Part shown: positions 1 to 6,511 of the stretch, piece by piece
How positions within the stretch are numbered: the first letter of the stretch is position 1
How the letters are laid out: each line of letters begins with the position of its first letter
Assembly: GCA_023427945.1 (NCBI GenBank)
Contig: JAEYZR010000408.1
Coordinates: 1 to 8,781 of the forward strand
From: Pseudomonadota bacterium
GTDB lineage: Bacteria; Pseudomonadota; Gammaproteobacteria; Burkholderiales; Burkholderiaceae_B
Direction: 5' to 3'
Length of the DNA stretch: 8,781 nucleotides
The notes under the pieces: model-generated
Told to the model about the DNA's origin: nothing
Seen by the model: only the letters and a program-made list of their open reading frames with translations
The model's database searches: none
Made by a program: the position numbers and the translations under genes

Positions 1-981
1 CTGGACTATTGGAAAGAACTGCTTGGCACTGTGTCGGGAATGCTGTCCGACGAAGGCCAGGTCAGCACATCGTCCATGACGAATTCGATCACGGTGACCG
101 ATCTGCCCGAGGTCGTTGACCGGGTCGCAGAGTTCGTCGATGCCGAGAATGCCGTGCTGGGCAGACAGGTCGGCCTGCGCGTGCAGGTCTATTCGGTCAA
201 GCTGACCGAGCAATCCGCCAGTGGTATCGATTGGTCGCTGCTCTATCGCATGGATGGCAACAACCTCATCGGCCTGAACGGACCGAGCGGTTCCTCGGTC
301 ATCGAACGGTCGGCCGGTGGAAGGGTCGGCGCCCAGGTATTCGGCGGGCGCTTTGCCAGCTCGAAGTTCATTGTCCAGGCGCTCAGCGCACAGGGTCGAG
401 TCGGGACGGTGATCGACACCAATGTCGTCACGCTCAACAACCAGCCCGCGCCTGTCGCCGTCACGGAAAACCGCGGATTCATTTCCAAGACATCGCTCAC
501 GCCAGGCAGCCTGGGTTCGGCTTCGGTGATCACTATGGAGCAGGATGTCCTCACCACCGGATTCATCATGAATCTGCTGCCCACCATCATGGAAAACCGC
601 AGCATCATGCTCCAGGTCCAGATCGACCTGTCCGAGTTGAAGAAAATGGAGCGTTTCAATGCCAATGAACGGGGGTCGGGAGACCTGAGCGAAGGCCTGC
701 TTCCCGCGGAAAAGGGCGACAAGTCCAAAAAGGACGAGGGGAGTGCCGCATCCCAGATCGCAAGCATCGCCATCGACGCGCCTTATACCAGCGCCATTCA
801 AACCATGCAGCGCGCGTCGTTGAAGTCGGGAGACACGCTCGTGCTCAGCGGCTTCCGACGCAACATCGACAGTACGGGCAAGCAGGGTGTGATCAGTTAC
901 CAGGGCGGCACGAAAAACGCCAACCAGGATAGCGAAGAGGTCGTCATCCTCATCTCACCCGAACTGGTCGAGGGGGTGTAG
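1..981 (+). CDS. pilN: PilN-type secretin, type IVb pilus outer-membrane channel (5' truncated by window edge)
   Basis: This is the C-terminal part of a secretin that forms the outer-membrane pore through which the pilus leaves the cell. The frame is open from base 1, so the gene starts upstream; 326 codons are visible, ending at TAG 979-981. The visible part starts in the late N domains and runs through the secretin domain. Family-like stretches include GRQVGLRVQVYSVKLTEQ, the TGFIMNLLPTIMENRSIMLQ strand region, the segment LKSGDTLVLSGFRR, and the C-terminal VVILISPELVEGV, which resembles the usual VVILxTPxLV secretin ending. A charged Ser/Lys/Glu-rich loop lies between the last two secretin blocks (about 695-750). 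R64-type PilN is a lipoprotein, but the N-terminus that would show a lipobox is outside the window. pilO starts 2 nt downstream. The assignment to PilN over other secretins rests mostly on the gene order PilN-O-P-Q-R. Confidence 0.9.
   Translation: MDYWKELLGTVSGMLSDEGQVSTSSMTNSITVTDLPEVVDRVAEFVDAENAVLGRQVGLRVQVYSVKLTEQSASGIDWSLLYRMDGNNLIGLNGPSGSSVIERSAGGRVGAQVFGGRFASSKFIVQALSAQGRVGTVIDTNVVTLNNQPAPVAVTENRGFISKTSLTPGSLGSASVITMEQDVLTTGFIMNLLPTIMENRSIMLQVQIDLSELKKMERFNANERGSGDLSEGLLPAEKGDKSKKDEGSAASQIASIAIDAPYTSAIQTMQRASLKSGDTLVLSGFRRNIDSTGKQGVISYQGGTKNANQDSEEVVILISPELVEGV
970..976 (+). promoter_or_regulatory. Shine-Dalgarno sequence for pilO (GTG start)
   Basis: GAGGGGG lies inside the last codons of pilN, 7 nt before the GTG at 984. 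It supports a GTG initiation codon for pilO directly after the pilN stop and implies translational coupling between the two genes. Confidence 0.7.
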
Positions 982-983
982 CG

Positions 984-2246
984 GTGACGCATCTGTTAGT
1001 CGAAAGGTTTCATGTCGGCTTGCGTTGGGAGCCGCTGCTGGGCCTCGAACGCGAGTCCAAGGAAATCCGCACACTTCTGGCGCGGCGATCCGTTTCGCGT
1101 TATGCCGTGTTTGCCGGCGAAATGGGTGCGCGTACGCTTGGCCTGGTGCATGACGAGGCCGAACCCGGGGCCGAACCGCTGCATGCCACGTATTCGTTCC
1201 TTTGCCTGGTGGGGATGGTACTCAAGCAGAGGAGCTTTCTGTTCGTGCATCCGCATCCGGATGATCCGAACAAGGTCGTTCTGGTTGGCGTACGCGACGA
1301 CAGGCCCGAACTGGACGACGTATTCGATGCGGTGCAGGCATCGGCCGCAATCGGCCGCTTCCTAGCGGGCGGTGGTCTCTCTGAAGTGACGGTCGCGGGC
1401 ATGGCCACCGCGGCCTTGCCGAACCTGGTCATCGACAAAGCGATCTCCATCGAAGAGTTGCTCGCCGGTGCTGCCCAACGCGATCTCAAGCAGATTGCAA
1501 TCGCCTCGACGAAGTCGTCCGCATCGTTCAAGGTCAAACCTTTGCCCGTCATGTTGTTCGTTGCCGTCGCCATCGTCGGCGCGGCGACGGCGTGGTGGGC
1601 GACATCCGAAGACGAGCTCGAGGTACCCATTGTCGATGCTACCCAGACTTTCCAGGACCGGCTCACCCGAGCACTTCTTGCCGAGACCACCGATGGTGGT
1701 TCACGTTTTGTCCGGGCTGTGGAAACTGCGGTACGCAATATACCCATAGACGTCCATGGCTGGCGCGCCATGACGATCACCTGCGGTGACACTCAGTGCG
1801 TGGTTGACCGCCGTCGACAGGTGGGCGCCGATGCGACGGCCATGCTTGCCACACTGACGAACGTCAAGCTTGAAGGGCTGGACCGGGCTGTCGAAACCGT
1901 GGCGCTGGACATGGCCACGCCAGAAGCAATAGACGTGCACCCCATCAGTGAGTCGGAGTTTTCATCGCGCACCGCTGCGCGCATGCAGACACTGGGGGAT
2001 TACGGTATGACGCCGGTACTTGAGCCGGCGTCGCCCATCATTCCGGTGCCTGCATCGGTGGCTTCCGCTGCCTCCTTGAGCATCGCAAAGCGAGGCGCAT
2101 GGTCGCTTGCTGGCGATCTCGCATTCCTCGATTCCATGACGGGGCTGGTCGTGCAATCCGGGAACATGGTGCTGAAGTCTTTGCAAATCGATGTCGCCGC
2201 CGCTCAACCATCGTTTACCGCCAAAGGTTACTACTATGTCGAATAG
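984..2246 (+). CDS. pilO2: PilO-type type IVb pilus biogenesis protein (bitopic inner-membrane)
   Basis: Predicted 420-residue protein with a GTG start 2 nt after the pilN stop and a strong Shine-Dalgarno sequence. The N-terminal half (about 1-185) is cytoplasmic-looking. One hydrophobic segment at about 187-206 (PVMLFVAVAIVGAATAWW) would anchor it in the inner membrane, followed by a periplasmic C-terminal domain of about 210 residues. That domain has a Cys pair, C267 and C272, in CGDTQC preceded by GWRAMTIT. This is known from PilO of R64-type systems as a Trp/Cys-containing periplasmic block and could form a disulfide. In the family PilO bridges the ATPase/platform side and the secretin; its exact mechanism is not settled. 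Length and topology fit the R64-like PilO family, which is not homologous in detail to Pseudomonas PilO. Its 3' end overlaps pilP by 11 nt. The family call is based on topology, motif and position. Confidence 0.85.
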   Translation: MTHLLVERFHVGLRWEPLLGLERESKEIRTLLARRSVSRYAVFAGEMGARTLGLVHDEAEPGAEPLHATYSFLCLVGMVLKQRSFLFVHPHPDDPNKVVLVGVRDDRPELDDVFDAVQASAAIGRFLAGGGLSEVTVAGMATAALPNLVIDKAISIEELLAGAAQRDLKQIAIASTKSSASFKVKPLPVMLFVAVAIVGAATAWWATSEDELEVPIVDATQTFQDRLTRALLAETTDGGSRFVRAVETAVRNIPIDVHGWRAMTITCGDTQCVVDRRRQVGADATAMLATLTNVKLEGLDRAVETVALDMATPEAIDVHPISESEFSSRTAARMQTLGDYGMTPVLEPASPIIPVPASVASAASLSIAKRGAWSLAGDLAFLDSMTGLVVQSGNMVLKSLQIDVAAAQPSFTAKGYYYVE

Positions 2247-2733
2247 ATCATCCACCCACACTTCGTTCGCTGCGGTTTGTCTGGCTCTGCTTTCCATTAT
2301 CTGGATCAGTCCGTGTGCGGCCGCCGACACGCCTGTGGCGCCAAAGCCCGCTGTGCCGCCTGTTTCTGCTGGTGAAGAGACCGCTGAACAGACGCCCGCC
2401 GCAGTGCCGCTCGAAACCGTGGATCAGTACGCCCTCCGGCTTCTGGAAGAGCGCTTGGCTGAGTCTGCGTCGTCCGAAGAACCCAAGCGCCCTGCCAATG
2501 CAGGACAGATGGGGCCCGCACAGTTCGAGCTGATCTACATAACGGGTACGGGAAAACAGGCGCGGGCCCTGATCCGTCTGGACAGGCAATACGCCAAGCT
2601 GGCAAGCAGTGGTGATGCCCTGGCCGGCTGGGTTCTGTCGGACATAGGGCCTGATTACGTCGATATCTACAAGGATGATGAGCAGGCACGCATCTATCTG
2701 TTCTCCAGATCGCAAGCAGGCCATGGGAGTTGA
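2236..2733 (+). CDS. pilP: PilP-type type IVb pilus biogenesis protein (secreted, periplasmic)
   Basis: 165-residue protein. I chose ATG 2236 over the upstream in-frame start at 2191 because AAAGG (2223-2227) sits 8 nt before it and because translation then begins with a clean Sec signal peptide: charged N-region, hydrophobic core SFAAVCLALLSIIWIS, and an Ala-rich cleavage region PCAAADT near residues 27-32. The mature part has a Pro/Ala/Glu-rich linker (about 33-60), a short helical stretch QYALRLLEERLAE, and a compact C-terminal beta domain from about 95 (LIYITGTGKQARALIRLDRQYAKLASSGDALAGWVLSDIG region). This resembles the PilP/GspC-like periplasmic fold with its 'G-D-x-x-x-G-W' step. In type IVb systems PilP is a periplasmic connector between the inner-membrane complex and the secretin. 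It overlaps pilO by 11 nt and abuts pilQ with no gap. Sequence conservation in the family is low, so position carries much of the call. Confidence 0.82.
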   Translation: MSNRSSTHTSFAAVCLALLSIIWISPCAAADTPVAPKPAVPPVSAGEETAEQTPAAVPLETVDQYALRLLEERLAESASSEEPKRPANAGQMGPAQFELIYITGTGKQARALIRLDRQYAKLASSGDALAGWVLSDIGPDYVDIYKDDEQARIYLFSRSQAGHGS

Positions 2734-4446
2734 ATGATCATGGCTGGACGGAGTTGGTTTGGCGCCGCGCGCGGGGGCGGTTCGCCACGAGGCGACTCGG
2801 GGGGTGGCGCAAAAGTATTGCCTACGGCCTCCCTCGACGTAGAGGATCTGCGCCGTCACAAGTGGTCGCAGGATCTCGGACTGAGCGTACCGGGCTACGA
2901 GCAAGGCGTGATCGTTCTGGTGTGTACGCAGTCCAAGCGATATCTACTGCTGATCGAGCGCGACGCCTATAACGCCTTGAGCCGCACCGATCTGCTCGAG
3001 CGCTTCGACGTGGCGGTAGCCAGTACGGTAAGGCTGAAACGGCAGGGCGTCTACGTGGGTTCGACCGATGAAAACCTGTTGGTGCAGTCCCGCCTGCAAC
3101 AGCGGGCCGTGCGGCAGGAAAACGGCAACGAGCTCGTTACGGGCGCCTATCGAAACTTCGACATGGTGATCGGGCGCGCCATCGAGGCGAACGCTTCCGA
3201 CGTGCATTTCGAATTCCGCGGTGACGACCAGGTGCAGGTACGTCTGCGGGTCCACGGGAAGCTGCGTGATCCCGATCTCAAGGATCAGCTGGCTCGCGAC
3301 TATCGCGCCATGATCGACGCCATTTCGGCGACCTACAACTCCCGCGCCGACCCGAGCAGCCGCAGCCATAATCATTTCGACGGCATGCATCACCAGAGTT
3401 GCTCTGTCCCGTTCACCTACAAGGGCCGCAAGTATCAACTGCGTTTCCAGAGTATCAAAGAAAACCGCGGTGTCGATATCATCATCCGCGTGCTGTTGAA
3501 CGAGGTCGTCGAGGCCGACATCCTGACGCTTGAGCAACTGGGATATTCCGAGGACCAGATCCGGATGCTGGAAGACGCGGTGCAGCGCTCTCCAGGCCTG
3601 CTGATCGTTGCAGGCGAAACCGGGTCCGGCAAGTCCACGACGTTGCGTACGCTGATGACCTACGAGCGTGATTCGGGCAAGAAGTTCTACTCCATCGAAG
3701 ACCCGGTTGAGTACATCCAGCCGCACGTCACGCAGATTCCCATTCAGCGTAAGGCGGAAGCGTTCTCGACTGGAGAGACGCCGTTTGGTGCGGCGGCCAA
3801 GGTGGTGCTTCGGGGCGATCCTGACAAAGTCATGCCGGGCGAGGTGCGAGATCGGGAGACCGGTTCGTTCGCCAAGTCGATGACCGAAACCGGGCACCAG
3901 GTGTTGTCCACCGTACACGCATCGAGCTGCTTTGGCGTCGTTCCGCGCTTGACCAGTGAGGAAATCGGCATGCCACTGGCCGCTGTGGCCGCTCCCCGGT
4001 TTCTCAGTGCGATGGTCTATCAGAAACTGATGCCCACGTTGTGCCCTCAATGCAGGGTTCCTGCTCTGGAGGTGCTCGGGCCGGACACCTTGCGTGCCAT
4101 CGCCGATCTCGGCGTTGACACACGCCACGTCTGTGTCGAGGGGCCGGGGTGTACCCGGTGCGGCGGCAGAGGCACGTTGGGGCAGACCGTTGTCGCCGAG
4201 GTCTGCGAAGTCAGCGAACACCTTCTGTCGCTGATGCGAGAAGGCAGGCACTGGCAGGCCGAAGAGGCGTGGCGCGAGATGCGTAATCCCGATTTTTCAG
4301 TGCCCGACATGCGCGGGCGTACAGCGATGGAGCATGCCATTCACAAGATGGCGTGCGGCACGATCGATCCTCGCGATATCGAATCCGCGTTTTATCGCCT
4401 GGGCAAGTATCGCGACGAAATGGAATCTCTTCGAAACAATGCTTAA
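2734..4446 (+). CDS. pilQ: PilQ-type pilus assembly ATPase (GspE/PilB superfamily)
   Basis: 570-residue cytoplasmic secretion ATPase expected to power pilin polymerisation at the PilR platform. Motifs in order: Walker A GETGSGKST at 294-302; Asp box YSIEDPVEY at 319-327; Walker B region LRGDPDKVMPGEVRD at 359-373, with the catalytic-type Glu370; His box TGHQVLSTVHASS at 386-398; and two CxxC pairs, C437/C440 and C473/C476, the zinc-binding tetracysteine seen in GspE/PilB-type ATPases. The N-terminal domain contains the SDVHFEFR motif (155-162) typical of the family. Residues about 8-27 form a Gly/Ser-rich stretch with no family match that I recognise. The ATG at 2734 directly follows the pilP stop, but its GGGAG (2725-2729) is only 4 nt away. 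The in-frame ATG at 2740, 10 nt from the same site, may be the real start and would remove two residues. The ORF ends 8 nt inside pilR. The Walker B strand contains an odd Lys and Pro (see findings). Confidence 0.93.
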   Translation: MIMAGRSWFGAARGGGSPRGDSGGGAKVLPTASLDVEDLRRHKWSQDLGLSVPGYEQGVIVLVCTQSKRYLLLIERDAYNALSRTDLLERFDVAVASTVRLKRQGVYVGSTDENLLVQSRLQQRAVRQENGNELVTGAYRNFDMVIGRAIEANASDVHFEFRGDDQVQVRLRVHGKLRDPDLKDQLARDYRAMIDAISATYNSRADPSSRSHNHFDGMHHQSCSVPFTYKGRKYQLRFQSIKENRGVDIIIRVLLNEVVEADILTLEQLGYSEDQIRMLEDAVQRSPGLLIVAGETGSGKSTTLRTLMTYERDSGKKFYSIEDPVEYIQPHVTQIPIQRKAEAFSTGETPFGAAAKVVLRGDPDKVMPGEVRDRETGSFAKSMTETGHQVLSTVHASSCFGVVPRLTSEEIGMPLAAVAAPRFLSAMVYQKLMPTLCPQCRVPALEVLGPDTLRAIADLGVDTRHVCVEGPGCTRCGGRGTLGQTVVAEVCEVSEHLLSLMREGRHWQAEEAWREMRNPDFSVPDMRGRTAMEHAIHKMACGTIDPRDIESAFYRLGKYRDEMESLRNNA

Positions 4447-5536
4447 ACGTCTTCGCTCCCTGGGAGCCACTCTCGCATCCCGGCGTAAGCCTTATCAAGG
4501 GCTGGGCCGCGCACGTCGCATCTTTACCAGGCAGCGCGCCCGGTTTTACGGCGATTTTGCAGACGCCATGGCAGACGGTGCCAATCCCTACGAACTGTTC
4601 CGCCGCCGCTACAGCCGTGCGCATAGCCGCAAGTTGGCGATTGCCCCGCTGTATGAGCTGTGGCGGGATCGCGCCGCCACGATGAGCCTGCGCGACACCT
4701 GGGATGGATCGGTTCCCAAGGAGGACATGCTGGTCATCGGTGCAGGCGAGCGAGGCAATCTGCCGCATGCCCTGCGCTTTCTGGCGAAGGTCGTCGACTT
4801 GCGCCAGAGCAACCGGCGAAAAATCAAGGCGGCGGTCGCGTTGCCGATCTTCCTGCTCGTCGTGATGATGGTGTTTCAGATGGTCGTGGCATTGAAGATG
4901 ATGCCCATCATGACCGAGATCATGCCGCCCGAGGCATTTCCGCCCGTGGGAAAAGCGCTCTACGACATCTCGCAAGTCGTCATGAATTACTGGTATTTGA
5001 TTTACGGCACGCCGGTGCTGGTCGCGATGATGTTCTTCTTTTCGCTCGGTCGCTGGACCGGTTCGCTGCGCATCAAGGCCGACCGCTATTTACTCCCGTA
5101 CTCGATCTATCGTGACGTGCGTTCTGGCGAGTTCCTGATGTCGCTGGCAGCGCTCACCGAGGCCAACGTCTCCACCTACGACGCGTTGTCGCTGATGATG
5201 CGGCACGCCGATGGCTGGACCCGCTGGCATCTGGCGAGAATCCGCCTATCCTTGCGCAGCGACCACGATGTCACGCGTGCCATCGATACGGGAATCTTCT
5301 CTGACGAGATCTACGACCGCGTGTGCGAGTACGCAGAACGCAGCAACTTCGAAAGCGGCATCCGCAAGATCGGTTTGACCACCATCGAGGAAGTCTCGCT
5401 GTCCATCAACAGACGATCAGCAATGGTGCGCAATGTCCTGTTGATCTCTGTCGGCATCTTCATCATCTTCACGCTGCTGGGCATGATTTCGATCGGCATG
5501 GCTGCGGGCGACGCCGCGCAAAGCGGAATGATGTAG
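4439..5536 (+). CDS. pilR: PilR-type inner-membrane platform protein (T2SS F family)
   Basis: 365-residue polytopic protein of the GspF/PilC family that anchors the pilus assembly ATPase at the inner membrane. I chose the ATG at 4439, which overlaps the pilQ stop by 8 nt. The reading frame is open further upstream, but that part would lie wholly inside pilQ, and the chosen start gives a family-typical length. Hydrophobic segments lie at about 131-152, 183-203 and 331-352. A GspF-type cytoplasmic motif GAGERGNLPHAL is at 101-112, and the second cytoplasmic repeat contains SLAALTEANVSTYDALSLM (about 235-253). The start has only a weak Shine-Dalgarno (GGAA at 4422-4425, 13 nt upstream), so initiation probably depends on coupling with pilQ termination. 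The gene is followed 6 nt later by the prepilin peptidase gene, with no pilin gene between them. R64 PilR is of similar size. Confidence 0.9.
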   Translation: MLKRLRSLGATLASRRKPYQGLGRARRIFTRQRARFYGDFADAMADGANPYELFRRRYSRAHSRKLAIAPLYELWRDRAATMSLRDTWDGSVPKEDMLVIGAGERGNLPHALRFLAKVVDLRQSNRRKIKAAVALPIFLLVVMMVFQMVVALKMMPIMTEIMPPEAFPPVGKALYDISQVVMNYWYLIYGTPVLVAMMFFFSLGRWTGSLRIKADRYLLPYSIYRDVRSGEFLMSLAALTEANVSTYDALSLMMRHADGWTRWHLARIRLSLRSDHDVTRAIDTGIFSDEIYDRVCEYAERSNFESGIRKIGLTTIEEVSLSINRRSAMVRNVLLISVGIFIIFTLLGMISIGMAAGDAAQSGMM

Positions 5537-5542
5537 GCCGCG

Positions 5543-6475
5543 ATGACAGGCTCCGTCAAAACAGTCGTTTTTTGTGTGGTCTCGACCGCACTGTTGTTCG
5601 CCTTGTTTGCGGTACTGGCCGTCCACGACGACGTCCAGTGGTCAACCGCTGTCGGTGCCGGCATCGTGGGGGCGTGCATAGGCAGCTTTGTCAATGTCGT
5701 GGCCTTTCGCCTGCCCCGGATGCTGCAAGCGGCATGGCAGCAGGAACGGCTGCTTGACGACGAGGTGATGGCCGCCGACTCCTGCGCGACGCCATGCGCG
5801 TCGGTTCAGGAGAATCAGCCCCGAAAGACTTTTTCCCTGATGTGGCCCCCATCGGCCTGCCCGCAATGCGGCGCCACCATCCGGTGTTGGCACAACGTGC
5901 CTGTCATCGGGTTTCTTCTGCTGCGGGGGCGCTGTGCTGATTGTGCGGCGCCGATCAGTGCTCGATATCTCTGGGTCGAGGCGATTCTTGCAGGGGCCTG
6001 TGCCGCCATGGGCTGGGCATTTGGTCCGGGCATCGAACTGCTTGCGTATGGCACTGCGTTCACGATCCTGCTCATGCTGGTGTTGATCGATTGGGACACC
6101 CAGCTGCTGCCCGACTGTCTGACGCAACCTCTGCTCTGGCTGGGGCTGCTGTTCAACGCGCAAGGGCTGCGGGTGAGCCTGGAAGATGCCGTCAACGGCG
6201 TCGTGCTTGCCTATGGAACATTCTGGCTGATTTCGCGTGGCTATCGATATCTGAGCGGCCACGATGGCATGGGAGATGGCGACCTGAAGCTCGTGGCGGC
6301 GCTGTGCGCCTGGCTGGGGCTGCAGGCGCTGCCCTGGATCATGTGTGGCGCGGTGCTGTCTTCACTGACGGTCACGGGCTGCCTGGTGGCTGCAGGGCGT
6401 ACGCAGTGGTCATCACCCCAGCCCTTCGGGCCGCATCTTGCGCTGGCGGGATGTGTCGCGGCATGGGCCCTGTGA
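5543..6475 (+). CDS. pilU: Prepilin peptidase, type IV (aspartic, GxGD family; R64 PilU equivalent)
   Basis: 310-residue integral membrane leader peptidase that cleaves prepilins after Gly at the cytoplasmic face and often N-methylates the new N-terminus. Motifs: GSFVNVVAFRLP at 47-58; a cytoplasmic loop with the zinc-type pairs CPQC (106-109) and CADC (131-134); the first catalytic aspartate region LIDWDTQLLPD at 181-191, D183 being the likely catalytic residue; and the second, GMGD at 242-245 with D245, followed by GDLKL. A C-terminal FGPHLALAG (295-303) matches the family end motif. The cytoplasmic cysteine loop suggests the longer bifunctional peptidase/methyltransferase form rather than the short TcpJ- or PilU-like forms; this is an inference. 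Several transmembrane segments are visible between these motifs. The symbol pilU follows R64 naming and has nothing to do with the PilU retraction ATPase of Pseudomonas; pilD would be the equivalent elsewhere. Start ATG 5543 has a weak AGG upstream. Confidence 0.92.
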   Translation: MTGSVKTVVFCVVSTALLFALFAVLAVHDDVQWSTAVGAGIVGACIGSFVNVVAFRLPRMLQAAWQQERLLDDEVMAADSCATPCASVQENQPRKTFSLMWPPSACPQCGATIRCWHNVPVIGFLLLRGRCADCAAPISARYLWVEAILAGACAAMGWAFGPGIELLAYGTAFTILLMLVLIDWDTQLLPDCLTQPLLWLGLLFNAQGLRVSLEDAVNGVVLAYGTFWLISRGYRYLSGHDGMGDGDLKLVAALCAWLGLQALPWIMCGAVLSSLTVTGCLVAAGRTQWSSPQPFGPHLALAGCVAAWAL

Positions 6476-6498
6476 GTTTTTCCGTGATTGGTTTTTGT

Positions 6499-6506
6499 GA
6501 GAGGAA
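6499..6506 (+). promoter_or_regulatory. Shine-Dalgarno sequence for the first pilV-like gene
   Basis: GAGAGGAA lies 5 nt before the ATG at 6512. It decides this start over the in-frame TTG at 6488, which has no comparable site upstream. The T-rich sequence immediately before it resembles the leader of the second pilV-like gene (7896-7925). Confidence 0.7.
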
Positions 6507-6511
6507 CGTCT

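Noticed and set aside
1100..1792. 230-codon minus-strand frame opposite pilO
   Set aside because: Low-complexity Ser/Thr/Ala/Arg composition and no plausible ribosome-binding site. It is a mirror of pilO codon structure.
2191..2235. Upstream in-frame start for pilP adding 15 residues
   Set aside because: It would put polar residues before the signal peptide and has no good ribosome-binding site, whereas ATG 2236 has AAAGG at the right distance.
2944..4251. 435-codon open frame on the minus strand opposite pilQ
   Set aside because: Long antisense frames are expected opposite high-GC genes. The peptide is rich in His, Gln, Arg and Gly without domains, while the plus strand carries all the secretion-ATPase motifs.
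4578..4587. GTGCCAATCC, similar to the start of the R64 shufflon recombination site as I remember it
   Set aside because: A single 10-nt match inside the well-conserved pilR coding region, with no second or inverted copy near pilV. It is most likely chance.
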